From the NCBI RefSeq assembly GCF_010389155.1, contig NC_057762.1, positions 33,354,055-33,418,054 of the forward strand: a stretch of DNA of 64,000 nucleotides, given 5' to 3'. Of the stretch, positions 13,401 to 24,737 are shown in pieces (the stretch's first letter is position 1; every line of letters starts with the position of its first letter). The notes beneath the pieces were generated by a model that worked only from the letters and a program-made list of their open reading frames with translations, did not search any database and was not told where the DNA came from. The stretch comes from Erigeron canadensis. Taxonomy: Eukaryota > Streptophyta > Magnoliopsida > Asterales > Asteraceae. A program made the position numbers and the translations under genes.

Positions 13401-14163
13401 CGGGTTTCGATAGCCATGAATTAAAGAACCGAAAGGGAGATGGTCCAAAATCTATGGTAGAGGTGATTAAAGTAAGGGGACGGTGATCTGATAGGGTTCT
13501 TGAAAAAGTGGTTAGAGCGGCAGCGGGCCAAGAGTTAAGGAAACTTTAAGAAACCAGGATACGGTCAATTTTGCTTTGCTTCATTCCATTATCCTTAACA
13601 TAAGTGTAGTGACTCCCATGCATTGTGTATTCATGAAGATCATTATGGTGGATAAAAGAATTGAAGGATAAAGCCTCGGAGTGATTAAAGGAGGAGTGTT
13701 TTCGTTCAGAAGGTTCCCTAACTGAGTTGAAATCCCCGATAAGGATCCATAGGCCTTGAAGAGAGGAGATATGAGTGGTAATGTCATGCCATAATTGTTG
13801 TTTTGCTGTAGATTCTTGTGGGGCATAAATATTAAGAACATGACATATGGAATTGGTGCGATTTACCATACCCGAGGTAATTAGGAAGTTGGCTGATTTA
13901 ATGGTATTTGTGAGAGTGAAAACTAATGGGTCCCATATGCTAAGTATGCCTCCTGAACGGCCTTCTGCACCGGAAGATGGAACAAAATCGAATTCAAAAT
14001 TTGGATTTCCCCAAATATTTTGTGGTTGTAGGCTGAGGGTATTTGCTTTGTGGGTTTCTTGGATGCAAAGAAAAGAAATTCGGTGTTCCTGTTTTAAGCT
14101 ATTTATCCAACGAGGTTTTGTCTCGTTGGTATAACCACGGAGATTAATTGTCAAGAAATTCAT
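10497..14163 (-). pseudogene. LINE ORF2 remnant: endonuclease, reverse transcriptase, zf-RVT
   Basis: The endonuclease (14163-13546) starts MNFLTINLRGY and contains SFLCIQETH and LIGDFNSV, as in AP-endonuclease-like domains of L1 elements. The reverse transcriptase lies at about 12850-11780 with SPGPDGF, KAFDSVNWDFL and GVPQGDPLSPFLF. The active-site box expected to read YADD is YVND here (12102-12091), losing the first aspartate. The C-terminal part (11570-10497) has the zf-RVT pattern NKFAPHKVNVLGWR followed by CPICKAQNETAEHLFLLC. Multiple stops and shifts split the frame, and a G/C homopolymer near 11650 marks one of them. Confidence 0.88.
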
Positions 14164-14169
14164 TGAGGA

Positions 14170-16109
14170 ACCATCTTTGCACGGTCAGCGATAATTTGAT
14201 CTTAAACGACTTGTTCAAAGCCAGAAATGTCGGCTCCAATACAGTCACCAATAACAAGAGTATCGGTGAGTTCTTGTTCAGGGGTAGTGATATTACATGT
14301 AAAAGAAGAAAGGAGGTTGGGAGGTTGGGTAGATAGGTCTGAGTTTCTTACTTGAGTGGATGGAGTGGAGTTTTGGGGTAAAACAGAATTGGAGATTTGG
14401 ATTCTAGGGGGAGAATTATGGATGAGAAGATGTTGTGAAGTTTGAGGAGGAAATTCACTGTCTAAGTTATTGAATGGGATGGGGGAAGGATAAAGTCGAA
14501 AAGACAGGTTAGGAGGGTTTTGAACAGAAGTGTTTGTTTTTGATTGTTTTAAGGGAGATTTATTATGGAAAGAGAAAGAGCTGGAAGAGAAACTCTGGTT
14601 ACTAGGTTTGTTTGAAGATAGGCATGGAGGGTGATGTGGAACGGTTTCTTTTTCTAGAGGGTGGGGTGAAGGGTTGATTGACAAAGTGCGTGGAGGGAGA
14701 GGGATATGGATTTGGTGGGTCAGGCATGGGAGTGTTAACGGGGTCAGAGATATTAATGGAATTCTTAATTCCAATAAAATTGGAACAAGAATCCTGGGAT
14801 TTGTTTGTAGCAACAAGGTTGTCAGCCATAAAAGGTGTGTCAACATTTAATGATTGATTGGGATTATTTTCATCGCTTGGTTTTCCTTTTGAGGTGGACG
14901 ATTCGTTTTCCATGTTTGGGTTAACAGAAGGAGAGTTACCTTTTGGACTTCCACGTGACACATTTTCACCGCAAAAGTTGGCCGCTTGTGTAAGGAATTG
15001 CGGTATCCATTCTTCTTGATCCTCCACGATTCTAGCAATGAATGTTTTTGTCCTCCATTTTACCAGTATTTGTTGATCAATTCTCTGATGTGAAGTGACA
15101 TGGATAACTACTCGATCCGATGCCAGATTCCCATCATAAACTGAAGCTGATGATGGCTCCATAAGATTACCCATGCATTGTGCAAATTTGTTGAAGACAC
15201 ATTTATCTTGAAGAGTTAGTGGTACTGTGGTAGGCCATGGATTCTGACTGAAACAATACGCCCAAACAATCTATCTTGACCGTCCCATAACTCATAAAAA
15301 GAAAACCATTGATTCAGAAATTCTTCTTTTTCTTGTAGGAAAGAGGAAGCAAAATCCGGTGCTTTAAAGGAAATAAGGATGGTAAGACCTCCAAGGTAGG
15401 AGGTTGTGGTTTTCGCGTTTGGGTCAATGGTTTTGAGGATTGATTCTAAGTTTGTGAGTGTGTCAAAATCTTTGGTGGTGGCAACGATTGAGACCTTTTT
15501 CCAATATGAGGGGATTTCTGGTTCATGATTAGGTAGAGTGATGGATATTGGAAGGTGACATGAAATGGATCTGAAGGCTTCATAATTGGTTTTTCGAATG
15601 GGTTGATTAAGGGCTTCGCCGTATGTTTTCCCAATGGCTTGATGGTTATAAAATGAGGGTTGGGGTGGAAATGGGTGGGTCGATTGTGGGCTATGATGGT
15701 TTCTTGGAAAAGAGGAGCGGTTTTGATGGCTTTTGTTCTGGTAATGGAGATTGTTGCCATATTTATCGGATCTGGATAGATAGACACCCAAAATAAGACC
15801 ATTACATTTTTTATTTTGTAGTAGCGGTAAGAATGAAATCGGGTTTGCGATGTTTCAAAATCGAATGAATCCGAAAGGGTTGTTGTATTTGTCTTTCTTG
15901 CGAGCGATATAGGCATCAACAAGTTGTCCATGAGGTTTGAAAAGGGATTTAAGGTCCTCACTGGAGGCAGTTGTAGGGAGATTATACACGAAAAAGGTGG
16001 TGATGGCTGATGGGGAAGAGCGGCGGCGGTGCTTGACATATTCCCAGTCTTTTTGATTCTCCGATGAAGGCGGCCGGGAAGGTTGGGGGGAAGGGTTTCT
16101 CTCACACAC
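14170..16109 (-). pseudogene. LINE ORF1 remnant (RRM-like plus basic nucleic-acid binding region)
   Basis: Open pieces at 16109-15855, 15791-15216 and 15174-14602 together make an ORF1-like protein. The first piece has an RRM-like stretch: TTFVYNLP-type RNP2 (here FFVYNLP) followed by NPFGFIRF, an RNP1-like end. The middle piece (YWKKVSIV...LTNLESILKT...GGLTILISF) resembles the DUF4283-type region found in plant LINE ORF1 proteins. The last piece is Ser/Pro-rich. Frameshifts near 15850 and 15200 separate them. The expected role is RNA chaperone and RNP formation for retrotransposition. Confidence 0.75.
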
Positions 16110-16268
16110 TCTCTCTCACACATTTCTTTTTATGCTTGTTGAAGATGCATCTTCATGATTTTAATTTTATATATATGAGTATGGGCTTTCACATGATTTA
16201 AATAGGGGATAACGACAATCATGCATTAAATGAAGACTAATGTGCCAACCAACAGAAACATAAGACAC

Positions 16269-17215
16269 CAAAATGCCAATGTTTTGAAAACCGGACCGAA
16301 CACTAAACCGGTCTCATGAAATTTTACTGGTTGAATCGGTCGGATCGGTTAGACCGGAGTTAAACCGGGTTTTTACACACACACATATATATATAATGCA
16401 TCAATGTTATTAAAACATTTTTGATCTTCAATGTGAGTGCTATACAACCTTATAGACACTATTAAAATATTAATATTTATTCTAATAGAGTGGATAAAAT
16501 AAAAAAGTCTATTGAAATCACGTGTATCCTTCTCATTTTATGTCTAAAATCACTCACTCTTTTTTTTATTTCAATTCTACCTACTTTTTTTTTTCTTCCC
16601 TTCCTTTCCTAATGCATCTTAGTATCTCAAAAAGTAGCTACCATTCGATCATCAATCCATTATCAGATTTCCATATACATAAAAAACAAAAGTAGAGGAA
16701 CAATGATAAATTTTCAAAAAGTAGTAGCAGCAGCGATAATATTAAAAGAAAAATAAAGTGTAGGTAGGTGGTCGGCGGCTGAGCCACAGTGGTGGTGGTT
16801 GGCGCCGGGAGAAGTGGAGAAGAAAGGCCGGAGCTGCAGTAGTGGTGGTTGTCGCCAAGCTGCAGTGGTGGTGGGCTGGTGGCTGATAGATTGAGGGGAT
16901 GAATAATTTGGGATTTAGGGTATGTGAGAGAAAAAAAAAAGGAAACAAGAAAGTGCAGTGGTTGTTTGTCCCCTTTTTGTCAAAAAAAATAAAATTAGAA
17001 GAAAAACAACATAAAAAGACGTTGACTTCCTTTGACCCGGTTCACAGTGGTTTGAGAGCGGTCCGGTTCGCACGGTTCATCCCGGTTGCAGCGGTTCAGT
17101 CCAGTTCACTTTCCGCCATTGGATCGGTGTCAATTCGACCGGAGCTCTTCAAAAATCCGATCAGACCGCGGTCAGATCGGTCCAACCGGCCGACTTGAAA
17201 ACATTGCAAAATGCC
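16269..17215. mobile_element. hAT-like non-autonomous element with 8-bp target duplication
   Basis: The body 16277-17206 begins CAATGTTTTGAAAACCGG and ends CCGACTTGAAAACATTG, an inverted pair CAATGTTTT. It is flanked by CAAAATGC at 16269-16276 and 17207-17214. An 8-bp duplication is the hAT signature. The inside is rich in ACCGG/CCGGT words near both ends and lacks any transposase. Open frames in it are compositional. Confidence 0.75.
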
Positions 17216-17454
17216 TAATCAAAAACAAAAAGCATAATACTGTTATTGAAAGACAAACCAAAAAAAAAAAAAACAGTTAACTCATCAAAAAGCCCAGATG
17301 GATGTCTCTAGCCAGAATCTTTGATAGTTTGTGTCCCCGTCACACTTGCTGCGCGCAGTGTCATCACCCGGAATCCTTAAATAGCCTGCGGTCACCATAA
17401 CTAATCAACACAACGTCTAATACATTAAGACGTCAAGTAAAACTATGGCCATCT

Positions 17455-18046
17455 TCATGTTACATGTGCTTTGTCGATACCTTGGCTGGAGTTATTCACC
17501 AAAAGAGCTGCCTGTGTACCATTAGACATCAACTGTTCTTTTTTTCCTATTTTCTTCTCAGACAAGACAGGTTTCCCCGAGCCCAACTCTTCAACTGGAC
17601 GTTTGGAGACCTTCACCTTCTTTAGCCCTTTATCAGCACTTTGAGAAGCAACATCTTTATGGGCTCCTGAGATGGGAATGTCATTGTGGGTGATAACCAT
17701 TTTGCCACTTAAAGATTTGTCATCTACCAAGTCTGTCCTCCATTGTGACAAAATCCTTTTGTCGTCATTATCAACGTTGTGACAATTGGTCTTTAAAACA
17801 GCCTCTCCGGATTCCATCATTTGCAAAATATATATGTCCCTGATTCATGTACTGCTGAAACTCTCTTTTGCAATACAATTTACCAGCACCAATTGTTGTG
17901 GAATCTTCTCCTTTTGATTCCCTTTACTTTGTTAAAGTTCATCTCTATGGTTAAAGAGGTACTTATCCCTTTTAGCATGGTCTTTGGGCTTTGAAAGAAG
18001 TGTCAGCAAACACCTGCCGCCCACTCGATGGAGCTGTAAATATAAC
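17455..18046 (-). pseudogene. Decayed gene fragment, possibly PWWP-domain protein
   Basis: An open piece at 17826-17455 codes for 123 residues, Lys/Ser-rich, with no catalytic motif. Just upstream on the minus strand (18046-17830) an acceptor-like CAG is followed by coding-like sequence that changes frame: SSGRQVFADTSFK, then PKDHAKRDKYLFNHRDEL one base over. The KDHAKRDKYLFKRRDE-like string reminds me of the region after the PWWP domain in plant PWWP proteins. That assignment is from memory and weak. At least two frameshifts and stops indicate a broken gene. The SINE and LTR upstream may have broken it, or it may be one end of the gene scraps at 21640-22827. Confidence 0.35.
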
Positions 18047-18080
18047 AGCATCAGCTAGATATCACGAATAAACTTGATCA

Positions 18081-18088
18081 ATTACAGA

Positions 18089-18119
<31 letters not shown>

Positions 18120-18343
18120 CCTTCACTGATTACCTCAGTGGTAGGACACCCGGACTTTTGTCCAAGAGTTCACGGGTTCAATACTCTCGGCCTATGATTA
18201 CCCGCCATGATTTTATCCTGGCTTTCGTGGAGCTTTTACCGGGTGGGGCGGGCGGTGGGGAGGGGATCGGGTAGGTCCACGGTATCCAGTTCAGATACCC
18301 GTGATCCGGCCGTTGCTGCTCTAAAAAAAATTACAGAATATAT
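18081..18343 (+). mobile_element. tRNA-derived SINE with 14-bp target duplication
   Basis: The body is about 18118-18329. It contains an A-box-like ACCTCAGTGGTAGGACA and a B-box GGGTTCAATACTCTC spaced as in a tRNA promoter, and ends in a short A-run. The perfect direct repeat ATTACAGAATATAT flanks it at 18081-18094 and 18330-18343. The left repeat runs into an (AT)n tract. The tRNA part does not fold into an intact gene, so this is a SINE and not a tRNA. Confidence 0.8.
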
Positions 18344-19109
18344 TAGCATGCCAAAAAAAGAGTGTAACATTCGCGACTTTTGACTATGTTGACTTGTAAC
18401 GAAACGAAATTTAAGGTATGATTAAAACGACAAATTTCCGGAACATTTTGACATGTTTTAACGTAACATTGAGTTAGATTGTGTTTACAGTTTCGTTCTA
18501 GCGTTTAAAATGGGTAAAGAATAGCTATTGGTCGAAGTTAGCGGAGCGGGAGCCACCTTTGGACCTCTATAAGCCGGCCCCCAACTCCCTCCCCTTCCTT
18601 TCCCTTTTCATTTCTTTCTTTCTTTTTCTCTCCAAAGGAAAACACCAAAACACCTCCTTCTTTTCTCTAAATTCTTGGATTACCTATTGTTGTTTGGGCT
18701 AGATTAGTGATCAAATCTCCAAGTGCAAAGAACCTCCATTTTTGGGTCAAATTCGGATTTAAGGGCTTTTGAAAGTTTTAGTAAGTAAAAACTATCTCAT
18801 AATAACCATTTTATGTTATTGAACATGTCCCTAGTCAAATCTAAATGTTCTTGGGTCTTGAATCGAGTCAAAACCGGATTTGAGTCGAATTAGGGTTTCA
18901 TTTAGGGTTTTGAATGATTTTGAGATGAATTCGGAATTGTGGGAACTTATGGATGGATTTTTGTTATGGGTTATGTTTATATATGTTTAATATGCTTAAA
19001 AATGAGTCTTGGAACCTCCTAAATCGTTTTCAAGGTCAAAAATGAGGTTTAGAGGTTATTGGGTTCGTGCAGGGAAAATCAAGAACTTGCCCAGATTTTT
19101 GCTTGTTTC

Positions 19110-19376
19110 TGGCTAGGCGTAAGTTACGCCAGTTTAGGTAGTAGGTTACGCCAGTTGTAAAATTTGGGGCCGTAAGTTACGCCTAAGTGGTAGTAGGTTA
19201 CGCCTATCTCTAAATGTCAATTTCACGTTACGCCCAAAATCTTCTGTTTACGCCCACCTTACGCCAAAACTTGAGTTTCCAGGTGATAGTAGGTTACGCC
19301 AGCTTTGGGCGTAAGTTACGCCCATACAATTTTGAACTAGCGTAGGTTACGCCCCATTGTGGCGTAGCTTACGCCC
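19110..19376. repeat. GGCGTAA / TTACGCC inverted heptamer array
   Basis: GTTACGCC and its complement GGCGTAA recur about every 20 bp, in both orientations, sometimes abutting to make the near palindrome GGGCGTAAGTTACGCCC (near 19308). The array lies inside the LTR-like unit, downstream of its presumed transcription start. Confidence 0.8.
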
Positions 19377-20297
19377 CCTCCCTTGAGTCACTTTTCAGAT
19401 TTTCGTTTGTTTTGCACATCAGTTTTCAAACGTCAATAACTTTTGAACCGTAACTCCGTTTTAGACGTATGACCTATCGTTGGAATCGTGAGAGAGTATA
19501 CTTTCTCATAGTATAACTCTTGTATCTTGAATCCCCCACTGTTTCCAGAAATGTCGTGTTAAAGTGTCCTTGTTTATATTCGGTTGAACCAACAAGACAC
19601 TTTAGGATTGTAACGTAACCGAGTTGAGTCCCAATTGTCCTCTACGGTTGATTTACTCTTCTAGAACCTGGATAGGGTTTGACACGTGATTTGTAATGTA
19701 TATGTTAATAGGTGGTGAACGCTAAGCGATTGTTGGACGTTTATAACTCGGCTATAACTTGTACTTAGCTTGCATATCCAATCAAGGTGAGTTTCGTAAA
19801 CCCTCCCTACTCAATTGAGACTCGGGCTGAAAAGTGTACGTGCTTGCTTGTTTGTGCTTAATCGATTGATTGATTGTTCAGTTGACACATTGACTTGTTG
19901 CTCGGTTAATTACGCTTTCGCTTATGAATACACGTTGTGATTTGGTTAGTTGTACATACATATAAGACGATCTTACTTTCAATGAGTTGAAGATGTGGTG
20001 GGAAGGTTGCGGGTGACCCTATATATAAGCATCAAAGGTTCATTGAAAGTAAAATCGTATGAAATGTATGTGCATTGTGTTGTTGGATGAAGGAAAACGT
20101 TTTGATATGAAACGGGACATAGGACATTGCATGATAATATTTCCCCCTATAACGTATTATAGATTTGTGATTTGTGATAACGATTAAGTCCATCTTGATG
20201 GCATAACGATAAGCCCACGATTTGTGGTATAACGTTGTTGATAACGATATTGCTTAACGTGTATATTGTATATGAATGTTTAGTTGAAACGTAACGT

Positions 20298-20445
20298 GAT
20301 ATGATGCCTTTGAAATATATGTAAGTCGTAACGTGATATGACGCCTTTGAAATATATGTAAGTCGTAACGTAATATGACGCATTTGAAATATATGTAAGT
20401 CGTAACGTGATATGACGCATTTGAAATATATGTAAGTCGTAACGT
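20298..20445. repeat. 37-bp tandem repeat, four units
   Basis: Four head-to-tail units of 37 bp, each beginning GATATGA-GCC/ATTTG and ending GTAAGTCGTAACGT, differ by single bases. The AACGT at each junction keeps an ACGT core once per unit. The open frames that run through it on both strands are repeat artefacts. Confidence 0.9.
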
Positions 20446-20476
20446 GATATGGAGCATTATGCATTATATAAGTCGC

Positions 20477-20750
20477 AACGTTATGGGTATCTTTATACTC
20501 ACGTTATGGATTGTTGAATCCACGTTATGGGTATCTTTATATCCACGTCATGGATTGTTGAATCCACGTTATGGGTATCTTTATATCTACGTTATGGATT
20601 GTTGAATCCACGTTATGGGTATCTTTATATCCACGTTATGGATTGTTGAATCCACGTTATGGGTATCTTTATATCCACGTTATGGGTATCTTTATATCCA
20701 CGTTATGGGTATCTTTATATCCACGTTATGGGTTGTTGAGCCCACGTTAT
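20477..20750. repeat. CACGTTATGG composite tandem array
   Basis: About thirteen occurrences of ACGTTATG (one ACGTCATG) alternate between a 23-bp form (…GGTATCTTTATATC) and a 21-bp form (…GATTGTTGAATC), giving a 44-bp higher-order period that breaks down to 23-bp units near 20655-20725. Confidence 0.9.
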
Positions 20751-21639
20751 TGAACGTTGCTAATCATTATATGAATCGTTTTTGTTAAACGTTGATTGTA
20801 TTGATATTGTGCTAACGTGAAACCTTTTAGGGTTTCCTTGGAACTTGATTAGGTAATCTAATCCTCGTATATCGTTAACGGTTGTTATCCCGACACACTT
20901 GTTTCCTTTTACTTGTCCCTACGAACTCACCAACTTTATGTTGACCCGTTTTAGTACACTTTTCAGGTGACAGCTTAGCTCCGGGACGTATTGGATGATT
21001 GTTTGCTTGTTTATGCTAGAATTGGACTTGGACTCCTTGCATCCGTGATTCATTATTCCCGACTAGGGGATTATGCTTATGTGTGATCCAGTTACTTGCT
21101 CTATTGAATGGTTCATATGGATTACTTGATCCTTTACATGCATTTAGATTTATTCTACATAATTTCCATATCGTGCTGTGTTTTTCTAAGTGATACCCCA
21201 TGATTCTGTCTTGTTGGGGTGTTAGAGAGAGAGATCTAAGTTGTAGTGTCATTGCACCCAACGACTATAAATTGTGATGACAATAGTAATAAATACCAAC
21301 AAAATAAAATAAAAAATAACGCATTTAGTACATAGGTGAAGATGAAAAAAAGTACCAATTATCGCAAGCTATAAAAATTAAGAGTTCTAAAAGTTCATAA
21401 AGGCCATCTAGCCCACAGCACGGGGAAGAATGCCTAAAGTATAAAACTTGACCAGTCTCAACTGTAGAATATAAGCATTCAGGATGCGCCACAACATGCG
21501 GTAGCCACAATTGTTTTTAAAGAACTTAAGAAAAAATTTAATAATTTAACAGTAGAACCTAGCTTCTAAAGTCCGTAAATTAAGAGTCAAAAACTTAAAA
21601 TACTTCCCTAATAACCAGACAGCGGTGAATGAGCCTACC

Positions 21640-22827
21640 AGTGGTAAGCTCTTTGTATCCGTCATCTCTTTTAAAGAAGCTGCTGAGATAGATGCACTGA
21701 TTTCAACATCCCGTGACTCACGGTCATCTATCTTCTTTTCAACATCCCGTGATTCACCTTTGCTACATATACTTAATAAATTTTTTGTTTGTTGAATTGT
21801 GTTAGCTCTTATTTGGGCGGTGTTGCTGTCAATTTTCTCATTAATTTAGATGTCAGCAACATTCACCATTTATGCATTCTGTTTGGGTAATGCAAGTATT
21901 GTGTCATTAACCGTTTAGTCTGCTTCTTATTGATTTTAAGTTATAAATCAAAAAAAAAAAAAAAAAAAAAGAACGTTTTTCATATCTTACGAGAGCAAGT
22001 ACCCGCGCGTTGCGGCGGTGAGATGGTGGGGTGATATCTAGGTCATAGAGTATGATAGGTTATAGGAGTTGATATGTCATAGAGTATGATAATTAAATGC
22101 CTTAGCCGTATGGGCTCCGCCCTTGGATTTAAAAATTTGTCGAAAGTATATCGAATGACATCTCTAATGAAAGAGCATGAAATTTTAAGGACACCCATAC
22201 AATTTTTATAATTTATCGATGTACGGTTTTTGAGATAAAAGATTTTGAATGAATTGGAGGAATAAATGATTTATGGAGGAGAGGGAAAAAAGATGATTGG
22301 TTGAGATTTGAGGAGAGAGAAAGAGTATTATAGTTATTTTAGATAAATATAGAATAGATAGAAGGAGCATTTTGGGGAATACTTAAAATCAATATTGAAA
22401 ATTTCAAGTTCAATGTTGAAAATCTAGGAAAAATCTGCTTTATAATATAGATATAGATATAGATAGCCCGCGTATCCATGGGTCATAACCTAGCATACAC
22501 TACGAGAAAAAGAGAAGTGGTGAGTCTAAAAGAGTGAAGCATATATAGAAGTACATACCCTCTTTTGTTTATTGGGAGATGAGGATGCAAGACCAATTCG
22601 GGCAATCCTTACTGCTTCTCGAAACTTCAACCTACAAGGATCAAGATGTATAACTGAAAACACGGACAGACACGTGTGTTAGTTGAATTGAGCAGTACAA
22701 TAACTAGTCTATCTCAAGTTCTCAACATATATATAGAAAGAAGCTACATACATGATAAGCAATCCTGGATTTTTTGAAGATCACTGGCAGGAGGATATAA
22801 CATAAAAGGAAGCTGCGACGAACCCAT
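21640..22827 (-). pseudogene. Unrecognised gene scraps (possible exons)
   Basis: Three minus-strand pieces look like exons. 22827 to about 22748 starts ATG (MGSSQLPFMLYPPASDLQK) and ends near a GTATGT or GTAGC donor. 22633-22560 follows a CTTGTAG acceptor and reads LKFREAVRIARIGLASSS before a GTATGT donor. 21775-21650 reads through a small internal repeat (ESRDVE twice, 12 residues apart). The best GTATGT donor in the first piece gives an immediate stop; the alternative GTAGC donor keeps frame. I do not recognise the protein. It may be the 5' part of the broken gene at 17455-18046, split by the LTR-like unit. Confidence 0.28.
21990..22451 (-). mobile_element. Helitron-like repeat, CTCG-ended family
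   Basis: On the minus strand it starts TCTATATTATAAAGC at 22451 (or in the adjoining TCTATA repeats) and ends CCGCAACGCGCGGG then TACTTGCTCTCG at 21990, followed by host T. The hairpin CCGCAACGCGCGG precedes the terminus by about 12 bp. Internal landmark: a GAGGGCGGAGCCC-like block and an ACCGTACATCGATAAATTATAAAA-like block shared with 31431-31936, 53526-53880 and 62932-63389. Confidence 0.6.
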
Positions 22828-23834
22828 TATGAATAAGGCCACCTCACTCTCAGAATTAGCCTGTATCAAAACATACTATCCTTATTTAATAGATGCGGGT
22901 CTTATTTCTAATGCCTACTTTGTTAATATATTTGAGCGGGTCTTGAAAGTCATGAGCGATCACTCATCCCATTATATACACATTATTACACAGCCGCCTA
23001 CACCTAGTCGTTCATGGATACTCAATCAATTAATTAAGGTGAATTATTATTTAAACACATAATTAATTCTTCTTTTCAATTTCCCCATTAATGAGGAGGA
23101 TAAAACAATAAACCTCATTCTTCTTCTTCTTATTTGCTTTATTATTATTATTAATTTATTAATTTATTATTATTATTATGTCAAGAATAACAAGATATAT
23201 AATACGTACGAGAGATTGGCATATTAATTGTTTGCTTTTGTTCCAGTATGATTTTACAATTTTGAAACACTTGTTTCATTGCTTTCACTTACATTGGGTA
23301 TTTGTTACCCTATTTTTTTTTATATATATATAAATGTATATATATTTGCCAAAATAACTTTTCTAATGGTTTGGAAGAGAAATTTTAGTTTTGACAGATT
23401 TGTAAAATATGATTTTTTTTGTTTAGCAATTAATCGAAGAATTGAATAACGAATTGTTTTAAACGTGTAAAAGTAAAAGGATCATTTTTTTAATTTGTAA
23501 ATTATACTTTTTTTTAAAAAAAAAAACCGGGTTGACCCGCACCCAAACCCGCTTTTACCCGCACCCGCTTGACCCGCATTCCTAAAATGACCCGCTTTGA
23601 CCCGCATCCGTTTCAATCCGCACCCTTTTTAACCCGTTACCCAAACCCGCCCGCCCCACCCATATTGCCAGGTATTTAGACTTGTTGATGAATGAAACCC
23701 TAACAGTAAATTTCGCCAACAAGAGGGTACGTAATGGAGGCTGGGTGGACGGCGTGTCCAATTACAAGACTGGCTTTTTATTTTTCTTCTTTTTTTTACT
23801 CTAGTTTATTTCTTAAACCATATCTATATCTGCA
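22828..23834. other. AT-rich spacer with a GACCCGC-rich patch
   Basis: No gene is seen. 23525-23660 is built from repeated GACCCGC/ACCCGC words, a low-complexity patch of the kind that drifts through plant intergenic DNA. The open frame 22829-23062 has no support. Confidence 0.45.
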
Positions 23835-24700
23835 TCTATACTATAAAATAAATCTACTTTTAATTTTCTAACATTAAATTTAAAATTCTAATATTGATTT
23901 TAAGTTTCAACAATGTATACATTATACCAAATAATGTATCATACATCGTATCCACATTACATCAATAACTTCTGCTACTCACCAGCGCCACCACCACCTC
24001 CACCAATCTCTGCCGCTACCGCCACCATCCACCACCACCGCCACCACCACCATTACATCACCACCACCACCGTTGCTACCTCCATCAACACCGCAACGCG
24101 CAGGTACCTTTCTCTCGTGTAATAATAATCTTTATCTCTACTACATTAACAAGCATTTGTTCCCGCTAAATTTTTCAACTTTTCAGTCACTCATTTTCAT
24201 CTCTTTCCACAAATCTCAATCACTCATTTTTTTCTCTTTCATCCACAAATCATTTTATTTATCTAATTCATTCAAAATCTTTATCTCAAAAACCATACAT
24301 CGATAAATTATAAAATATATATGGGTATCTTTATAATTTCATGTTCTTTCATTAGAGATGTCATTCGAATATTCAATATACTTTCGACGAATTTTTAAAT
24401 CCAAGGGTGAAACCCGTATGGCTAAGACATTTAATTATCACTCTCTATGACCTCTGGCCAATCACCCTCATCATCTCACTGCCGCAACTCGCAAGTACTT
24501 TATTTCATATATTATAAAGCAAATTTACTTTTCAACATTATATAGTGTACACCATATCAATATAACATACACTATACTCGCCACCACCACTACCACCACC
24601 ATTCGCCGCCACCACCAATCGCCGCCCGTCAGCACCCATCGCCACCACCACCCGTCGTTACTAAACCGCTGCATCGCGCGGGTACTTTGCCTCGTAATAT

Positions 24701-24737
<37 letters not shown>

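Larger units (their letters stand above)
10356..16190 (-). mobile_element. Near full-length LINE (L1-type) with 13-bp target duplication
   Basis: The element body is 10369-16177, oriented on the minus strand. It is flanked by perfect direct repeats AGTATGGGCTTTC at 10356-10368 and 16178-16190. The T-run right after the left repeat is the poly(A) tail read backwards. Reading 5' to 3' on the minus strand there is an ORF1 region (16109 to about 14170) and an ORF2 region (14163-10497) with endonuclease, reverse transcriptase and a C-terminal zinc-binding domain. Several frameshifts and stops interrupt both, so it is not autonomous now. The intact duplications and near-complete length suggest moderate age. 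Confidence 0.93.
18363..21226 (+). mobile_element. Long solo-LTR-like unit (Ty3/gypsy chromovirus type)
   Basis: The unit starts TGTAACATTCGCGAC and ends near TTGGGGTGTTAGA, where TGTTACA would be expected. A promoter-like TATAAG lies at about 18569, followed by a pyrimidine-rich leader. Flanks AAGAG and GAGAG are a weak 5-bp duplication. No gag or pol sequence is adjacent, so it would be a solo LTR of about 2.86 kb, long as in some plant Tekay-type elements. The limits are inferred from terminal sequence and not from a second LTR. It carries three different internal repeat arrays listed separately. Confidence 0.55.

Noticed and set aside
14202..14846. Second minus-strand frame in LINE ORF1
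   Set aside because: Pro/Ser/Leu-rich alternative frame of the low-complexity ORF1 tail; the neighbouring frame fits ORF1 better.
18118..18200. A functional tRNA gene
   Set aside because: A and B boxes are present but the acceptor and anticodon stems do not form; target duplications and A-tail identify a SINE.
20298..20445. CRISPR-like array
   Set aside because: Units abut without unique spacers and the context is a plant retroelement LTR.
20147..20753. Open frames on both strands across 20147-20753
   Set aside because: They follow the 37-bp and 23/21-bp tandem arrays; the proteins are repeats of the array and have no family.
23913..24122. His/Pro-rich frame
   Set aside because: It arises from CCACCACC stretches shared by several Helitron-like units; there is no start context or homologue.
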